A DNA stretch of 64,000 nt, taken from the NCBI GenBank assembly GCA_023428135.1, contig JAEYZG010000057.1:1-64000 (forward strand), given 5' to 3'. A program made the translations under genes and the position numbers. Position 1 is the first letter of the stretch. Every line of letters starts with the position of its first letter. This document shows positions 54,713-64,000 of the stretch, in pieces. The notes under the pieces are model-generated. The model ran no database searches. It saw only the letters and a list, made by a program, of their open reading frames with translations, and was not told where the DNA came from. The stretch comes from Bacteroidota bacterium (lineage in GTDB: Bacteria; Bacteroidota; Bacteroidia; Cytophagales; Cytophagaceae).

Positions 54713-57700
54713 TTATTGTTTCACTATTTTCCGAATGGATACATTATTGTTATTTACCATAGTGAGTAAATAAAGTCCTGGGTTCAGACCAGTTCCGATT
54801 AACTTTTTAAAACTACCTGTACCGGCTTCCACTACTGCTCCGTTTACATCAGCAATTTTGTAGTTGAAATCTCCATCATATGATATGGTCATTCCTGCAT
54901 CTGAAAAGGGATTAGGAAAGACTGAAATTTGAAATGATTCCGAATTGTCAATAGAAGTAATGACATCCTTAAACTCTACATAGTTGAGATTCATATAATC
55001 TGAATCAAAAGCGATACGGATCACATGCTCCCCTACTTCGAGCCTGATATTATTCAATGACAGAGTCTTCCACGTCTGCCAGCCTCCCGTATTGGGAGCA
55101 TTGACAGTACCGGTAATATCTGTCCCATCCATCTCAATATGAAAGGTTTTACCATCACCATCAGTAGCTAGTCTTATATCAAGATCGTAATTACCGGTTG
55201 CAGCAACATTTACTGTGTACTCCAGCCATTCTCCCTTCAGAATATATGCAATGTTGTAAGCGCCATCGCTATCCTGTGTTGCTTCAATATCTACTTCGTC
55301 ATTTCTTAATGTTGCTTTTCCTTCATTTCCATTTGTATTGGCCTCGTGATAAGCCAATCCTTCTCCGCCAAGATCATATTCTTCAGCCTCAATTCTGCCG
55401 GGGATCTGATGGGCTATTCCTTTATAAGGCTCTTGTTTGAGTTCTTTGGTTAATGAGAAAGTAACATAGTTCAGGTTAACAAAATCAACGGACCCGATAG
55501 TCACTCTCATTATCTTCTTTCCTGCTGTAAGATTGATATCTTTCACCTTCACCGTTGTCCATGCCTGCCAGCCAGCTGTATTGGATATGGCAATATCATT
55601 GGCAATCGAGGTTCCATCCATTGATACTGATAATGTACGACCTTCACCGTTTGCTGCCACCCGTAGGTCAAGGTCATAAGTGCCGGGAGTTATGACATCT
55701 ACGCTATACTCTAACCATTCACCTGCTATTGCCCAGCCTATATTGTAACCTGCCCCGACATCCGTACAGGTTTCTATATCAACATCTTCATTAGTTCGAA
55801 AATCAACTCCTGTTTCACTTCCAGGACTGCTGTCCATATAGGCAAATCCGTTTCCGCCTTCATCAAAATGTTCTAATTGAATTGTACCTGGAATTACATG
55901 CCATACACCATTGTAAGGCCCCTGTGGAAGATTAACCTTTACGACAACTTCTGTTTCAGCAGTATTACCTTCATTGTCTGTGGCAACGGCTTTTATTGTA
56001 TAAGAACCTGTTGGCACATTTTCCCAGCTATAACTATAAGGTGCACTGTTGTCAGTAAACAACAGGGTATTGCCGTTATAAAATTTCACATTCGCAATAC
56101 TGCCATTGGCATCACTTGCAGTAGCAGCAAGATTAACTGTAGCAGGAGCAGATAATACTGAATTGTTTTCAGGTGATGTAAAACTGACTGAAGGACCACC
56201 ACTTGAAATAAAACGTACAGTATTTAACCTGAATGCATTGGCAGATCCGACAAACCAAAAGTATAAATCATGCTGCCCGGAAACATTTACGTTAGCTGAA
56301 AAATCTCTGTATGTGCCAGTTCCACCAGTGCTTGTGATCGGAATGGTAGCAATTTTAGTTCCGGCAGTTCCAATATTATCAGTCCACACCTCCAGAGTAC
56401 CGCTTGAGCTTGCTGAGGCTGCGCTCACAACAATACGGTTTGCAGACGCCCCATCGCTTTCCATGGTAACACCAGGAAGCATGCACCATGCTCCATCAGA
56501 ATTATTGGTTACTGTTCCACTCCCTATAGTAGTTGCATTAAAATGATAATAAGATGCAACACTTATCGGATCAAAACCATGGTTGAATGAGAACTGGTCA
56601 AAATCTGCAGTTTGAGATCGGGCATATAACCCCAAACTTGATCCCACCCAGGCATTATCATTTGTTTGAGCCTTATCAAGATCCGCAACACTAACGTTCC
56701 CGCCTATTTGTGTCCAGACTATTCCGTCTGCGCTGTAAAAGCCGGTAATGTTATGTTGATTGCGAACCAGTTTTAACCATACTGAGTTTCCAATAGTATT
56801 ATTTACCTCAGTAGTGGTAGTTCCATTAAAAGTAATACCAAACTTCTTTCCATTATTATAGCCACTATAGACCGCTGCGTATACTAAATCTTCTCCATTC
56901 ATCAGCCTCAATCCAGCTTGTTGGCCATTTGCAGTGGCATTAATCTCAACTTTGGTTACTATAGAATATTGCTTTGCAGCATCTCTTTGCAAAATATGCG
57001 TGACACCACTACCTGGTGAAAGTCTCAAAAATCCAGGTTTGGCAGTCAAAGATGCTTTACCAATATTGGCTATGTTATGAAAGTACCATTCAGGTTTTCT
57101 TGTTGCAGTAGTAAAATTGTCAGACTCCGGGAATTCATAGTTTATCCCTTTGCTTGGAAGGTTTGGAGCAGTAAGCGGTTGTCCGTTTGGATTATTCGCG
57201 TATGGAACTCCATTAGCATCCCAAAAAACCTGGAACAACATACTCTGACGTCCCTGTCCTTCCCATCCGCTGTTTCCATAAGAATGCGCCAGACACCACC
57301 AGGTGCCATCAGCGACCTGCACCGGACCTGTAATATGATTAGGACCTGTAAAAGGTCCTGTAGCTGAACCTTTGAAGAAATTACCATGACGCGTCCAGCT
57401 GGATTCATTGGCAGTAAGTGTAGCACTACTTAACACATATTGTCCGCCATACACATTTCCGGCAACAAAATAATAGTAACGGCCATTTCTTTTACACATC
57501 TTAGGGCCTTCAGCCCAGCTATAAACATGATTTCTGTTAACCCAGCTCATATCCATGCGTGTACCCGTGAGTCTGCCATTGGCGTCAATCTCTTGGATAG
57601 CGGCGAAATCCTGACCATTTTTCATGAGCATATAAGCCTTATCGTTGTCGTCAACAAACACCGCATTATCATAACCAATTGAGCCCTGCACAAGAGTCGG

Positions 57701-58126
57701 AGCGCTCCATGGGCCCGCCATACTGGAAGCAGTACAGAAATATTGCCCAGCTCCGTGAATAAAAAAGAAAGCCCAATACTTTCCGGCAAAGCGAGCCAAG
57801 GCTCCCTGCCAGGTACCATCTTTAGGACCGTCATTGGCTCTGATAACACTCCAGGAAGGATCTACAACCGTTGATATTATTTCCCAGTGGACTAAATCTG
57901 TCGAATGATAAATAGGGAAGTTTGGCGTCCAGTGGAAACTGGAGCCTGCTGTGTAATAATCATCTCCGACTTTCAAAAGTGTCTGATCGGGATGGCTGCC
58001 AGGCAATACAGGGTTGGTATAGGTTGAAACCCCATCTCTTTGAGCATAACCTTGTTGAACTAGGGATGTAATTGCTATCAGACAAAACAATAACACCTTA
58101 TTTAGTATTGTAAAATTGTATTTCAT
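54713..58126 (-). CDS. Large GH43 glycosidase with beta-sandwich, CBM6-like, Ig, two CBM6 and T9SS domains
   Basis: A 1137-residue secreted enzyme and first gene of an operon with GH10. The signal peptide ends at GYAQ29. The GH43 propeller (about 33-330) carries D47 in LPGSHPDQTLLKVGDDYY, D153 in GYDNAVFVDDND and E206 in YSWAEGPKMCKRNG. A C-terminal beta-sandwich like those of GH43 xylosidases follows (about 335-535), then a CBM6-like module (about 540-655), a bacterial Ig domain, class A and class B CBM6 and a type A T9SS tail. It is the largest enzyme in the locus with three CBM6-type modules. The substrate is probably xylan or arabinoxylan. Confidence 0.92.
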   Translation of the reverse strand: MKYNFTILNKVLLFCLIAITSLVQQGYAQRDGVSTYTNPVLPGSHPDQTLLKVGDDYYTAGSSFHWTPNFPIYHSTDLVHWEIISTVVDPSWSVIRANDGPKDGTWQGALARFAGKYWAFFFIHGAGQYFCTASSMAGPWSAPTLVQGSIGYDNAVFVDDNDKAYMLMKNGQDFAAIQEIDANGRLTGTRMDMSWVNRNHVYSWAEGPKMCKRNGRYYYFVAGNVYGGQYVLSSATLTANESSWTRHGNFFKGSATGPFTGPNHITGPVQVADGTWWCLAHSYGNSGWEGQGRQSMLFQVFWDANGVPYANNPNGQPLTAPNLPSKGINYEFPESDNFTTATRKPEWYFHNIANIGKASLTAKPGFLRLSPGSGVTHILQRDAAKQYSIVTKVEINATANGQQAGLRLMNGEDLVYAAVYSGYNNGKKFGITFNGTTTTEVNNTIGNSVWLKLVRNQHNITGFYSADGIVWTQIGGNVSVADLDKAQTNDNAWVGSSLGLYARSQTADFDQFSFNHGFDPISVASYYHFNATTIGSGTVTNNSDGAWCMLPGVTMESDGASANRIVVSAASASSSGTLEVWTDNIGTAGTKIATIPITSTGGTGTYRDFSANVNVSGQHDLYFWFVGSANAFRLNTVRFISSGGPSVSFTSPENNSVLSAPATVNLAATASDANGSIANVKFYNGNTLLFTDNSAPYSYSWENVPTGSYTIKAVATDNEGNTAETEVVVKVNLPQGPYNGVWHVIPGTIQLEHFDEGGNGFAYMDSSPGSETGVDFRTNEDVDIETCTDVGAGYNIGWAIAGEWLEYSVDVITPGTYDLDLRVAANGEGRTLSVSMDGTSIANDIAISNTAGWQAWTTVKVKDINLTAGKKIMRVTIGSVDFVNLNYVTFSLTKELKQEPYKGIAHQIPGRIEAEEYDLGGEGLAYHEANTNGNEGKATLRNDEVDIEATQDSDGAYNIAYILKGEWLEYTVNVAATGNYDLDIRLATDGDGKTFHIEMDGTDITGTVNAPNTGGWQTWKTLSLNNIRLEVGEHVIRIAFDSDYMNLNYVEFKDVITSIDNSESFQISVFPNPFSDAGMTISYDGDFNYKIADVNGAVVEAGTGSFKKLIGTGLNPGLYLLTMVNNNNVSIRKIVKQ

Positions 58127-58792
58127 AAGAATATGAATTAAGCTTATATCCTTTTTAGATAGATTCTCGTATTTATATCAAGTCTGGAACCATTCACGGC
58201 TAAGACATTTTAATCCTTAAAATTCCTTCGGACATCACCAGGCAATAAAAAGCACAGCAATACGATTTCTCGCTGCTCTTTCTGATCTTAAAATTGAACC
58301 CCTACAAACGGAATCTTCAAATAGTAAACATTAATAGAAAAAAAATTATAAAAAATCGAAACCTTGCAAATGTTATTAATTTTCAACACAAACCCTTATC
58401 AAAAAACTAATTAAAAGGAGAAAGTAAGTAAATGGTATTGTATAAAATAGAATCAAGAATATACTTTATAGTAACAAAATATGAAATACTTGTCCATCTT
58501 ATACATAGTGCAAAACTGCTAACAGTTATTACTGCGCCATATATTATTATTGAAAAAATGCTGAAAGAGATTTGGAGGGAAGGTTAAAAAAGAATTTTGA
58601 ACTCTGCAGCACCTTTTACATAACGATAACAAAAGGTAGCTATAGAAATACTGAGAATCTTCAGGTATAAAAACATAAAGCCTTTCTAACTTAAAGAAAG
58701 GCCTTACCTAATCACTTTTGAAATAATTTTATTTTTATAACCACAAAATATGTTGATGACCTTCACATTAAAGACTTAAAGCCATGAATTCA
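58127..58792. other. Intergenic region with weak shared motif and a terminator
   Basis: A 666-base non-coding gap. On the minus strand GTTTAC (58324-58329) is followed, after 16 bases, by TTGTAGG (58301-58307), a weaker version of the shared promoter-like motif, 175 bases before the large GH43 ATG. A 10-bp stem with one bulge (58678-58687 with 58695-58705) lies 88 bases beyond the stop of the BNR gene and may be its terminator. Nothing else was recognised. Confidence 0.5.
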
Positions 58793-60790
58793 TTATTGCC
58801 TGATCAATTTACCGGAAAAAATGCTTCCGTCTTTCAAAGTTGTTCTGACAACATACACACCAGGTGGTAATTCTGATATAGATATGTGAGCAGCAGCATG
58901 TGATTGTAATACTTTATTTCCTATCAGGTCAAGTACTTCAATAAACGATAACAAAGCAGGATTGGCAAATGTAATCATGTCACTGGCAGGGTTCGGATAA
59001 AAAGACAACATGTCTCTGGAATAAGGACTTTTATCAAGACTTAAAGGAGATTCATAATCTTTCAGACTTCTGCGATGCAGCCTTTCAAACTGCACTGCTG
59101 CATATACTGAATCTCCTATTACAAGAAGGTCTTTAACTTTATATGGTAAGTTTCCATTAAATGGAGCCCAGTCTATATCTGCATGCGTCCGAATAAACAA
59201 GTCACCCATTCCGTCTATTACCAATACATACTCAGGCGTTACAGTAAGATGAGCAATAATTCCCTGTAGTGCCCCTTTCTTAAGTAATGTCCAACTATTC
59301 CCTCCGTCAAATGAGCGATAGATATCATCAGAAAAAGAAGCGGCATAAATAGTATCCCCAGATTGAGCTGCAGAAACAACCTCCCACTTAAATGAAAGAC
59401 TTCCTGTTTTCCATGAGGAATATGGTGGTTCTGATTCATATTGATTATTCCCTCCGAAAGCCAACAACTTCCCCCCTTTGGCAAGAGCAAACCCTCGTAT
59501 TTCCGTTAAAACTCCACCTTCTGGTTGTAGCCATTGATCTCCATTGTTCTGGCTATAAAAAAGTCCTTTTGAAGTACCCATCCACAATATGTCATTTACT
59601 TTAAAGAAACAATTGACAGAAGTATTATCATTCAGCCCATTATTGATCATTTTCCAGGACTTTCCATCATCCGAAGAGCGGAAGGGGCCTTTTCCCGTGC
59701 GGCAAAACCAAAAACCGTCTGCATAATAAGTTCCACCTATTCCCCAGATTGCCTCATAGTGGAAAGGGGGACTGCGCATGATCCATGTCATCCCATTGTC
59801 GTAAGAAATATATCCACCACTACCATCTGATGCACCATAGATGACATTTCCGTCGGTTGCCAGTGAGACAAAACTTCTTAACTGGTTACTCTTCAAAGGT
59901 GAGGTGACAGGTTTCCAGTCCACTCCGTCTTCTGAAAACACCATCCCCCAATAAGAAGACACCAACTGCGTCCTTCCCAAATTCAATACATCAAGATATT
60001 CTCCAGCCAATCCTCCCAAATGAATTTCAACAATCCCACTTTTTGCGGTCTTTCTAAAAAGTTGATTCTGCGTGTAAATATAAAGTTCCTCGCCACTATG
60101 ACTAATTCTTTTAATTGTCTGGTTTCCGAAGAAAGCCACTCTTGTCCACACTTTACCTGTATCAGAAGAATAAAACAATCCTGAATTGGTACCTGCATAT
60201 AGCGTATCCCCCATACGTCCGACAGAATTAACAGATGCTCTGCCAGAAATCCTTTTCCAGATAAGACCATCATCGTATGATATGTGAACTCCGCTATCTG
60301 TAGCTGCAAGGAGATCATTTTCGAACTTCTTAATATCCACTACATTTCTGGCTGTTGTTCCTGTAAGCTCCAGAGTCTTTAATGTGTCCGCGCTTCTCAG
60401 TATCCCACGGTAAACACCTACTAACAAAGTAGTTCCTTTTACTTCCAGGCTGTAAATATTACCTTGGGGCAAGGTCTGACTTCTTAGTTTTTGACCAATG
60501 GATACGTCAGAATATACAGTTACCGTATTGGAAGTGGCCGTTACAAAATAGTCACCCCAGGTGCATGCATATTTAATTCCGGTTGACTGATCTATGGGAT
60601 AAAAAGCATATACATCTTTGCTTTCCCTATCACCGGCACAAAGACGACCCTCAATGACGGCATAAGCCTTATCGTGATGATTGACCAATCTTTCAGCTGA
60701 GATTGGATACATATATCCTAAGGGCTGCCATTGAGCCATTCCGGCCACCACCATCAAAAAAAGGACGAAAGTAAAAAAAACTTTTTTCAT
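58793..60790 (-). CDS. Secreted BNR-repeat beta-propeller protein with T9SS tail
   Basis: A 665-residue exported protein with a signal peptide ending at AGMAQ20. It is built of many BNR/Asp-box repeats, for example SYDDGLIWKRI, SSDTGKVWTRV, SEDGVDWKPV, SYDNGMTWIMR, SSDDGKSWKMI and SFDGGNSWTLL, which form one or two beta-propellers as in sialidases and GH74 proteins. No FRIP motif or GH74 catalytic pair was noticed, so an enzyme activity is not claimed. A type A T9SS tail (FYPNPASDMITF ... LPPGVYVVRTT) ends it. It is transcribed alone within the xylanase locus; its role is unknown. Confidence 0.85.
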   Translation of the reverse strand: MKKVFFTFVLFLMVVAGMAQWQPLGYMYPISAERLVNHHDKAYAVIEGRLCAGDRESKDVYAFYPIDQSTGIKYACTWGDYFVTATSNTVTVYSDVSIGQKLRSQTLPQGNIYSLEVKGTTLLVGVYRGILRSADTLKTLELTGTTARNVVDIKKFENDLLAATDSGVHISYDDGLIWKRISGRASVNSVGRMGDTLYAGTNSGLFYSSDTGKVWTRVAFFGNQTIKRISHSGEELYIYTQNQLFRKTAKSGIVEIHLGGLAGEYLDVLNLGRTQLVSSYWGMVFSEDGVDWKPVTSPLKSNQLRSFVSLATDGNVIYGASDGSGGYISYDNGMTWIMRSPPFHYEAIWGIGGTYYADGFWFCRTGKGPFRSSDDGKSWKMINNGLNDNTSVNCFFKVNDILWMGTSKGLFYSQNNGDQWLQPEGGVLTEIRGFALAKGGKLLAFGGNNQYESEPPYSSWKTGSLSFKWEVVSAAQSGDTIYAASFSDDIYRSFDGGNSWTLLKKGALQGIIAHLTVTPEYVLVIDGMGDLFIRTHADIDWAPFNGNLPYKVKDLLVIGDSVYAAVQFERLHRRSLKDYESPLSLDKSPYSRDMLSFYPNPASDMITFANPALLSFIEVLDLIGNKVLQSHAAAHISISELPPGVYVVRTTLKDGSIFSGKLIRQ

Positions 60791-60904
60791 TCTGCGTGAA
60801 TTAAAATTGAGTTTCTGTGAAGGTTTGTTACAGCAAATGTAAATGAATCTCTAATCAAAATAGATAAATTACAGAATAGTAATTTTAATATATTTCAACA
60901 AAAA

Positions 60905-61627
60905 GTGAAAAAATTTAATCTGAAACTTGCTTTGGCTACTTTAATGGTAGGCTTATTAAACGCTGCTTACTCACAAGATGTTAATCCTTGGAATATCAAA
61001 ATTTCAGCAGAGAAAGACACTATTGAGAGCGGGGAAAAATATACAGCATATGTGAATGTTAAAAACAAAGACATCGATTCTTCCAAAATTGAGGTTATGA
61101 CTAATGGTGTAAAATTAAAAAGAGATTCCTCTGGCAGGTTTATTTATCAGCAAATCACCACGGACTTTGAGCCTGCACTTCTTTATAAGAAAATAGATCT
61201 GAAATTTAAGATTAATATACTACACACAAAAGAGAATGATACTTCACTGGTTCACTCATACTACATCAAGGATAAAAACGCGTTATTAAACGATATCGAG
61301 AATGACTTTAGAGGATGCCAACACCCAAGAATTTATCCTTACCAATATCCCGAATTTATTCCAAGCAACGATTACCCAACATTTAACGATTACCTTATCA
61401 GCAAAGTTAAAGCAAATAAAATTGTAGTGGATGAAAGCCTTTTTATACAGGTTATCGTCATCAAAGACGGTTCACTAAAATATGAAAAGATAGTAAAAGG
61501 GGATATTAATAGTGAGAATCTAAACAAGATTACTAAAATTTTAAACAATTCTCCTAGATGGACTCCTGGAGATATCAATGGCAATAAGGTAGATATCAGA
61601 AAAGTTGTATCTATTAAGTTTAATTAG
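60905..61627 (+). CDS. Exported protein with TonB C-terminal-like domain
   Basis: A 240-residue protein with a signal peptide (cleavage likely after AYSQ24). The start is GTG; no in-frame ATG lies nearby that would keep the signal peptide. The middle (about 30-130) looks like an Ig-type beta domain (DTIESGEKYTAYVNVKN). The last 80 residues resemble the TonB C-terminal fold: a strand with FIQVIVIKDGSLKYEKIVKG, then SPRWTPGDINGNKVDIRKVV, which matches the typical PxWxPGxxxGKxVxV block. There is no membrane anchor or proline-rich stalk, so it is not a functional TonB in the usual sense. Such signal-peptide-bearing TonB_C proteins are common in Bacteroidota and their role is unclear. Confidence 0.7.
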   Translation: MKKFNLKLALATLMVGLLNAAYSQDVNPWNIKISAEKDTIESGEKYTAYVNVKNKDIDSSKIEVMTNGVKLKRDSSGRFIYQQITTDFEPALLYKKIDLKFKINILHTKENDTSLVHSYYIKDKNALLNDIENDFRGCQHPRIYPYQYPEFIPSNDYPTFNDYLISKVKANKIVVDESLFIQVIVIKDGSLKYEKIVKGDINSENLNKITKILNNSPRWTPGDINGNKVDIRKVVSIKFN

Positions 61628-61873
61628 GATTCGAATATCTAATAAGGATTTGTTAATTTTCAATCTGTAGCTGCACTAAAAAACTAGGCGGTTACTATTT
61701 ATCCTTTTGAAAACTCATTTTTAGAATCTTAAACTATTCTCATAGTGATGAAACTTCTTACCTTAACTCAAATTATGTTCTAAATCCTTCTGGCTGCCAT
61801 TTGTAAGCCCTTTTCATGAAAATAGAATAACATTTAACTTAAAGTAACTCTGATACCGGTCTTAAAAGGACGA

Positions 61874-63022
61874 TTAATTATCGACTGCTTCTGACACAAT
61901 ATTGATGATTACTTCCCCACCATCAGGAATGGCATTAAACATAACATAACCCGACGTAAGACTAAAATCCAATTCTCTCCCATTCTGATAAACACCAAAT
62001 ATATTACTAACATTATCCGGTAGCTTTAACTTAATTGTAAGAGGTTGAAAATACAAGCTATCAGGAAGCTGGTCGGTAAGATTTAGTTTCCATGTATTTC
62101 CATTTTTAAATGGAGCAGACGTTTCAGAAAGAGATGCTTTCTTTTTCTCTTTGTGATATTGAATCGCCTGAGCAAAGGTACAAATCCAGACATCGTTCTT
62201 TCTTGACAACAGAGTATCCAGTTGCTTGACTAAATCATTCTGATGTATCTGAGCATAAGAATTATCATTAATTGTATTGCTATAAATACTATGGTATAAA
62301 TAAGTAAGTAACCCTCCACCTTTAATAATATTTTCAATCTGTGAATTAAACTGAGCAATAGAAACCTTGTTATCCATTGCATAGGTAAGAATCTTATAAT
62401 AATCATCTTCCGCAGGAGCAAAGTTATAAGTATAATTTCCTGCTGATGACTGCACTCCTCTGGAAGCAATGTGATTGCTATTGCGAACAGAATCTATTAC
62501 TTCCTGATCATATCTTCCGAAAGGATAGGCAAAAGTCAACACGTTTCCACCTTTTAGCTTTTCTGTGAAATAGTTTTTTGCATCTCTGATTTCGAGCTTC
62601 TTCTGATCACCGGACAGTTTTGTAAGATCCGGATGCATTTTAGTATGGTTGGCCATTTCATTACCATCTGCATAGGCGTTTCTTATCTGAGCCCAATTAG
62701 GAGTGCCTAAAACATCAGTAATAAAAAAAGTCGCATTGATATTTCTCTTCTTCAATTCGGGGATCACAATGGCAGGATGGCCGGGAGACCAATCATCAAA
62801 AGTGAGCACAACAGCAGCTCTTTTATCATCAAACCAATTAGATATGAAATAGTCAAGGTTTGAATCATGGTCAAAAGAGAGAGGAAACTCAAAAGCTCTG
62901 GCATTTGAGTTTCTATAATCAATCCTATTCCTGTTTTCTGTAATGGAAAGTCCTGTATTACCAGTTTGCGCCTCAATATTATAAAAAGACAACAACAAAC
63001 AGGTAAACAACAAACGTTCCAT
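61874..63022 (-). CDS. CE4 polysaccharide deacetylase
   Basis: A 382-residue exported deacetylase of the NodB-homology type. A signal peptide precedes AQTGN (about residue 19). Motif 1 is LTFDDWSPG with D76 and D77, motif 2 is NHTKMHP with metal ligands H126 and H130, and motif 3 is the YPFGRYD block. With D77 these form the metal triad. Motif 4 and 5 residues are less clear. Unlike its neighbours it has no T9SS tail; the C-terminal 80 residues form a small beta domain instead. It lies 12 bases after the GH9 gene and is co-transcribed with it, so deacetylation of xylan or another wall polysaccharide is a reasonable role. Confidence 0.88.
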   Translation of the reverse strand: MERLLFTCLLLSFYNIEAQTGNTGLSITENRNRIDYRNSNARAFEFPLSFDHDSNLDYFISNWFDDKRAAVVLTFDDWSPGHPAIVIPELKKRNINATFFITDVLGTPNWAQIRNAYADGNEMANHTKMHPDLTKLSGDQKKLEIRDAKNYFTEKLKGGNVLTFAYPFGRYDQEVIDSVRNSNHIASRGVQSSAGNYTYNFAPAEDDYYKILTYAMDNKVSIAQFNSQIENIIKGGGLLTYLYHSIYSNTINDNSYAQIHQNDLVKQLDTLLSRKNDVWICTFAQAIQYHKEKKKASLSETSAPFKNGNTWKLNLTDQLPDSLYFQPLTIKLKLPDNVSNIFGVYQNGRELDFSLTSGYVMFNAIPDGGEVIINIVSEAVDN

Positions 63023-63034
63023 ATGGATATGGCT

Positions 63035-64000
63035 TTACAGTTTAATTAATGGTTTTACCATCACCTTGTCTCCTCCTAAAACTTTAATCAGATAGGACCC
63101 TGCAGGCAGGTCATGAAGCTGAAGCTCCTGTGATCCGTTATCCATAGTATATGTCTTCATTACAGAACCTCGGATATCCAGTACTGTTACCTGATATTTA
63201 CCTGGTTTCATATTGGCTATCCAGAAAGACCCATTTGTAGGATTAGGGAAAAGATCAAATGAAAATGTATTTCTTCCAGAAGGACTTTCTACACTTGTTG
63301 ATTCACCCAAATCCACAAACTTCGAAAGCAAACGAATATAGCTGATCTGATAACCATTACTGTTTTCAGTCACAGACCATGAATTCAGAGGCCAGCTGGT
63401 GTTGAAATCTTTATATGACTTTTGTTTTGGTTGTCCTTTAGGAGGAGTGATAGATTCTGAAGTACAAACAGCATTGAATTGTGAGCTGCCACATCCGGAA
63501 GGACAACAATCGTCCCAATCATATTCAGGGTTTGCTCCACCCACCAGAAAGCCAGGTGCAGGACCGTAAGTAGAAGTTCCTACTCTGTCCCACTTAGCGC
63601 TTTTATCTGTAAACCAGCTGTGGTAAAATTCATTGACACTATTCTCAGCACCATAGTTTTTCATGTTGGAAAGGTATACCAGATTCAGAGGATTAACTCC
63701 ATGAATATAGTGAATGTACCCCAGCGCAGCTTCTCTGGCAGTTATGTTTTTAGTAGCGTTAACATTATAACTTATCACATTATGGAACATCGTTCCCTGC
63801 ATAGATTTAATGTTGTTGCTCCCCCAAGTATAGTCTTTCAAATGAGCACGATAAGGATCTTTTTTTGAAGTATATGCACCAAAATGATCTTCAGCGTTCA
63901 TACCATTTTTGTAGGCTCCAATGATAGCGCTTTTTGTTGCAGTTGTAGCACCTGGCAGTGAGGTGTAATAGAGCATCGCATCCTGTAATTCACCTTCAAA
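63035..64000 (-). CDS. GH9 glycosidase, C-terminal part with T9SS tail (partial)
   Basis: The gene runs past the right edge of the window: the frame stays open to 64000 beyond the internal ATG at 63976. The visible 321 codons are the end of a GH9 (alpha/alpha)6 barrel: YIHGVNPLNLVYLSNM and NEFYHSWFTDKSAKWD correspond to the first GH9 signature region, and WSVTENSNGYQISYIRLLS contains the expected catalytic glutamate. CPSGCGSSQFNAVC may form disulphides. A type A T9SS tail (LFPNPTNGSFWI ... LPAGSYLIKVL) ends it. GH9 enzymes are mainly endoglucanases or cellobiohydrolases, so cellulose is the likely substrate. No binding module lies between the barrel and the tail. Confidence 0.88.
   Translation of the reverse strand, partial: FEGELQDAMLYYTSLPGATTATKSAIIGAYKNGMNAEDHFGAYTSKKDPYRAHLKDYTWGSNNIKSMQGTMFHNVISYNVNATKNITAREAALGYIHYIHGVNPLNLVYLSNMKNYGAENSVNEFYHSWFTDKSAKWDRVGTSTYGPAPGFLVGGANPEYDWDDCCPSGCGSSQFNAVCTSESITPPKGQPKQKSYKDFNTSWPLNSWSVTENSNGYQISYIRLLSKFVDLGESTSVESPSGRNTFSFDLFPNPTNGSFWIANMKPGKYQVTVLDIRGSVMKTYTMDNGSQELQLHDLPAGSYLIKVLGGDKVMVKPLIKL

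Noticed and set aside
56106..56546. 146-codon plus-strand ORF opposite the large GH43
   Set aside because: Antisense to CBM6-like and Ig-like domains and lacking any motif of its own.
1..64000. CRISPR array, prophage, integrase or rRNA operon
   Set aside because: No regularly spaced repeats, phage structural genes, intact integrase or rRNA signature could be seen anywhere. The only recombination relic is the dead transposase.

Overview
The window looks like an AT-rich chromosome segment from a cellulolytic or xylanolytic gliding Bacteroidota of the Cytophagales (Cytophaga or Sporocytophaga-like). Three things point there: a tRNA promoter of the Bacteroidota type (TTG, 19-bp spacer, TAnnTTTG), C-terminal type A sorting domains of the type IX secretion system (T9SS) on eleven secreted proteins, and no Shine-Dalgarno-like sequence before most starts. 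The genus is an inference, not a demonstrated fact.

Region 1 (1-9.0 kb) is ordinary core sequence: a DUF4403 lipoprotein with a PfkB sugar kinase, a GNAT-like protein, threonine ammonia-lyase (ilvA) with a DUF547 protein, an AsmA-like envelope protein, and tRNA-Val(UAC) with its own promoter and terminator.

Region 2 (9.0-30.7 kb) is an accessory ion and stress region. It opens with a decayed ISAon1-like transposase just behind the tRNA. It then carries a universal stress protein, a small helical protein, a heavy-metal RND efflux pair in which the pump is fused to its own TolC-type outer-membrane protein, an orphan PAS histidine kinase, and a complete N-type ATPase operon in the order atpDCQRBEFAG. 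It ends with a beta-phosphoglucomutase-like hydrolase next to a GH65 disaccharide phosphorylase, and a KimA-like potassium importer. Ion pumping, metal export, potassium uptake and disaccharide phosphorolysis suggest a transferred salt or energy-stress module.

Region 3 (30.7-64 kb) is a large xylan-degrading locus. It contains GH8, GH11, GH10, two GH43, a BD-FAE-like esterase, a CE6/SASA-like esterase, a CE1-like esterase, a CE4 deacetylase and the end of a GH9 enzyme. Most carry Ig-like domains, CBM9 or tandem CBM6 modules, and a T9SS tail for release or surface anchoring. No SusC/SusD pair is present, so this is a T9SS-based exoenzyme locus rather than a classical PUL. Two further secreted proteins, an LVIVD/NPCBM/CBM6 protein and a PKD/beta-propeller/di-heme cytochrome c protein, form an unexplained pair in the middle. 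Broken copies of an esterase gene and a GH43 gene show past duplication and loss.

The most notable regulatory signal is a bipartite motif, GTTTAC-N15-G(T/G)GTA(C/G)T. It lies at the same spacing upstream of the GH8, GH11, BD-FAE-like esterase (opposite strand) and CE1-like genes, with a weaker version before the large GH43. It looks like a shared alternative-sigma promoter or operator for the xylanase genes.
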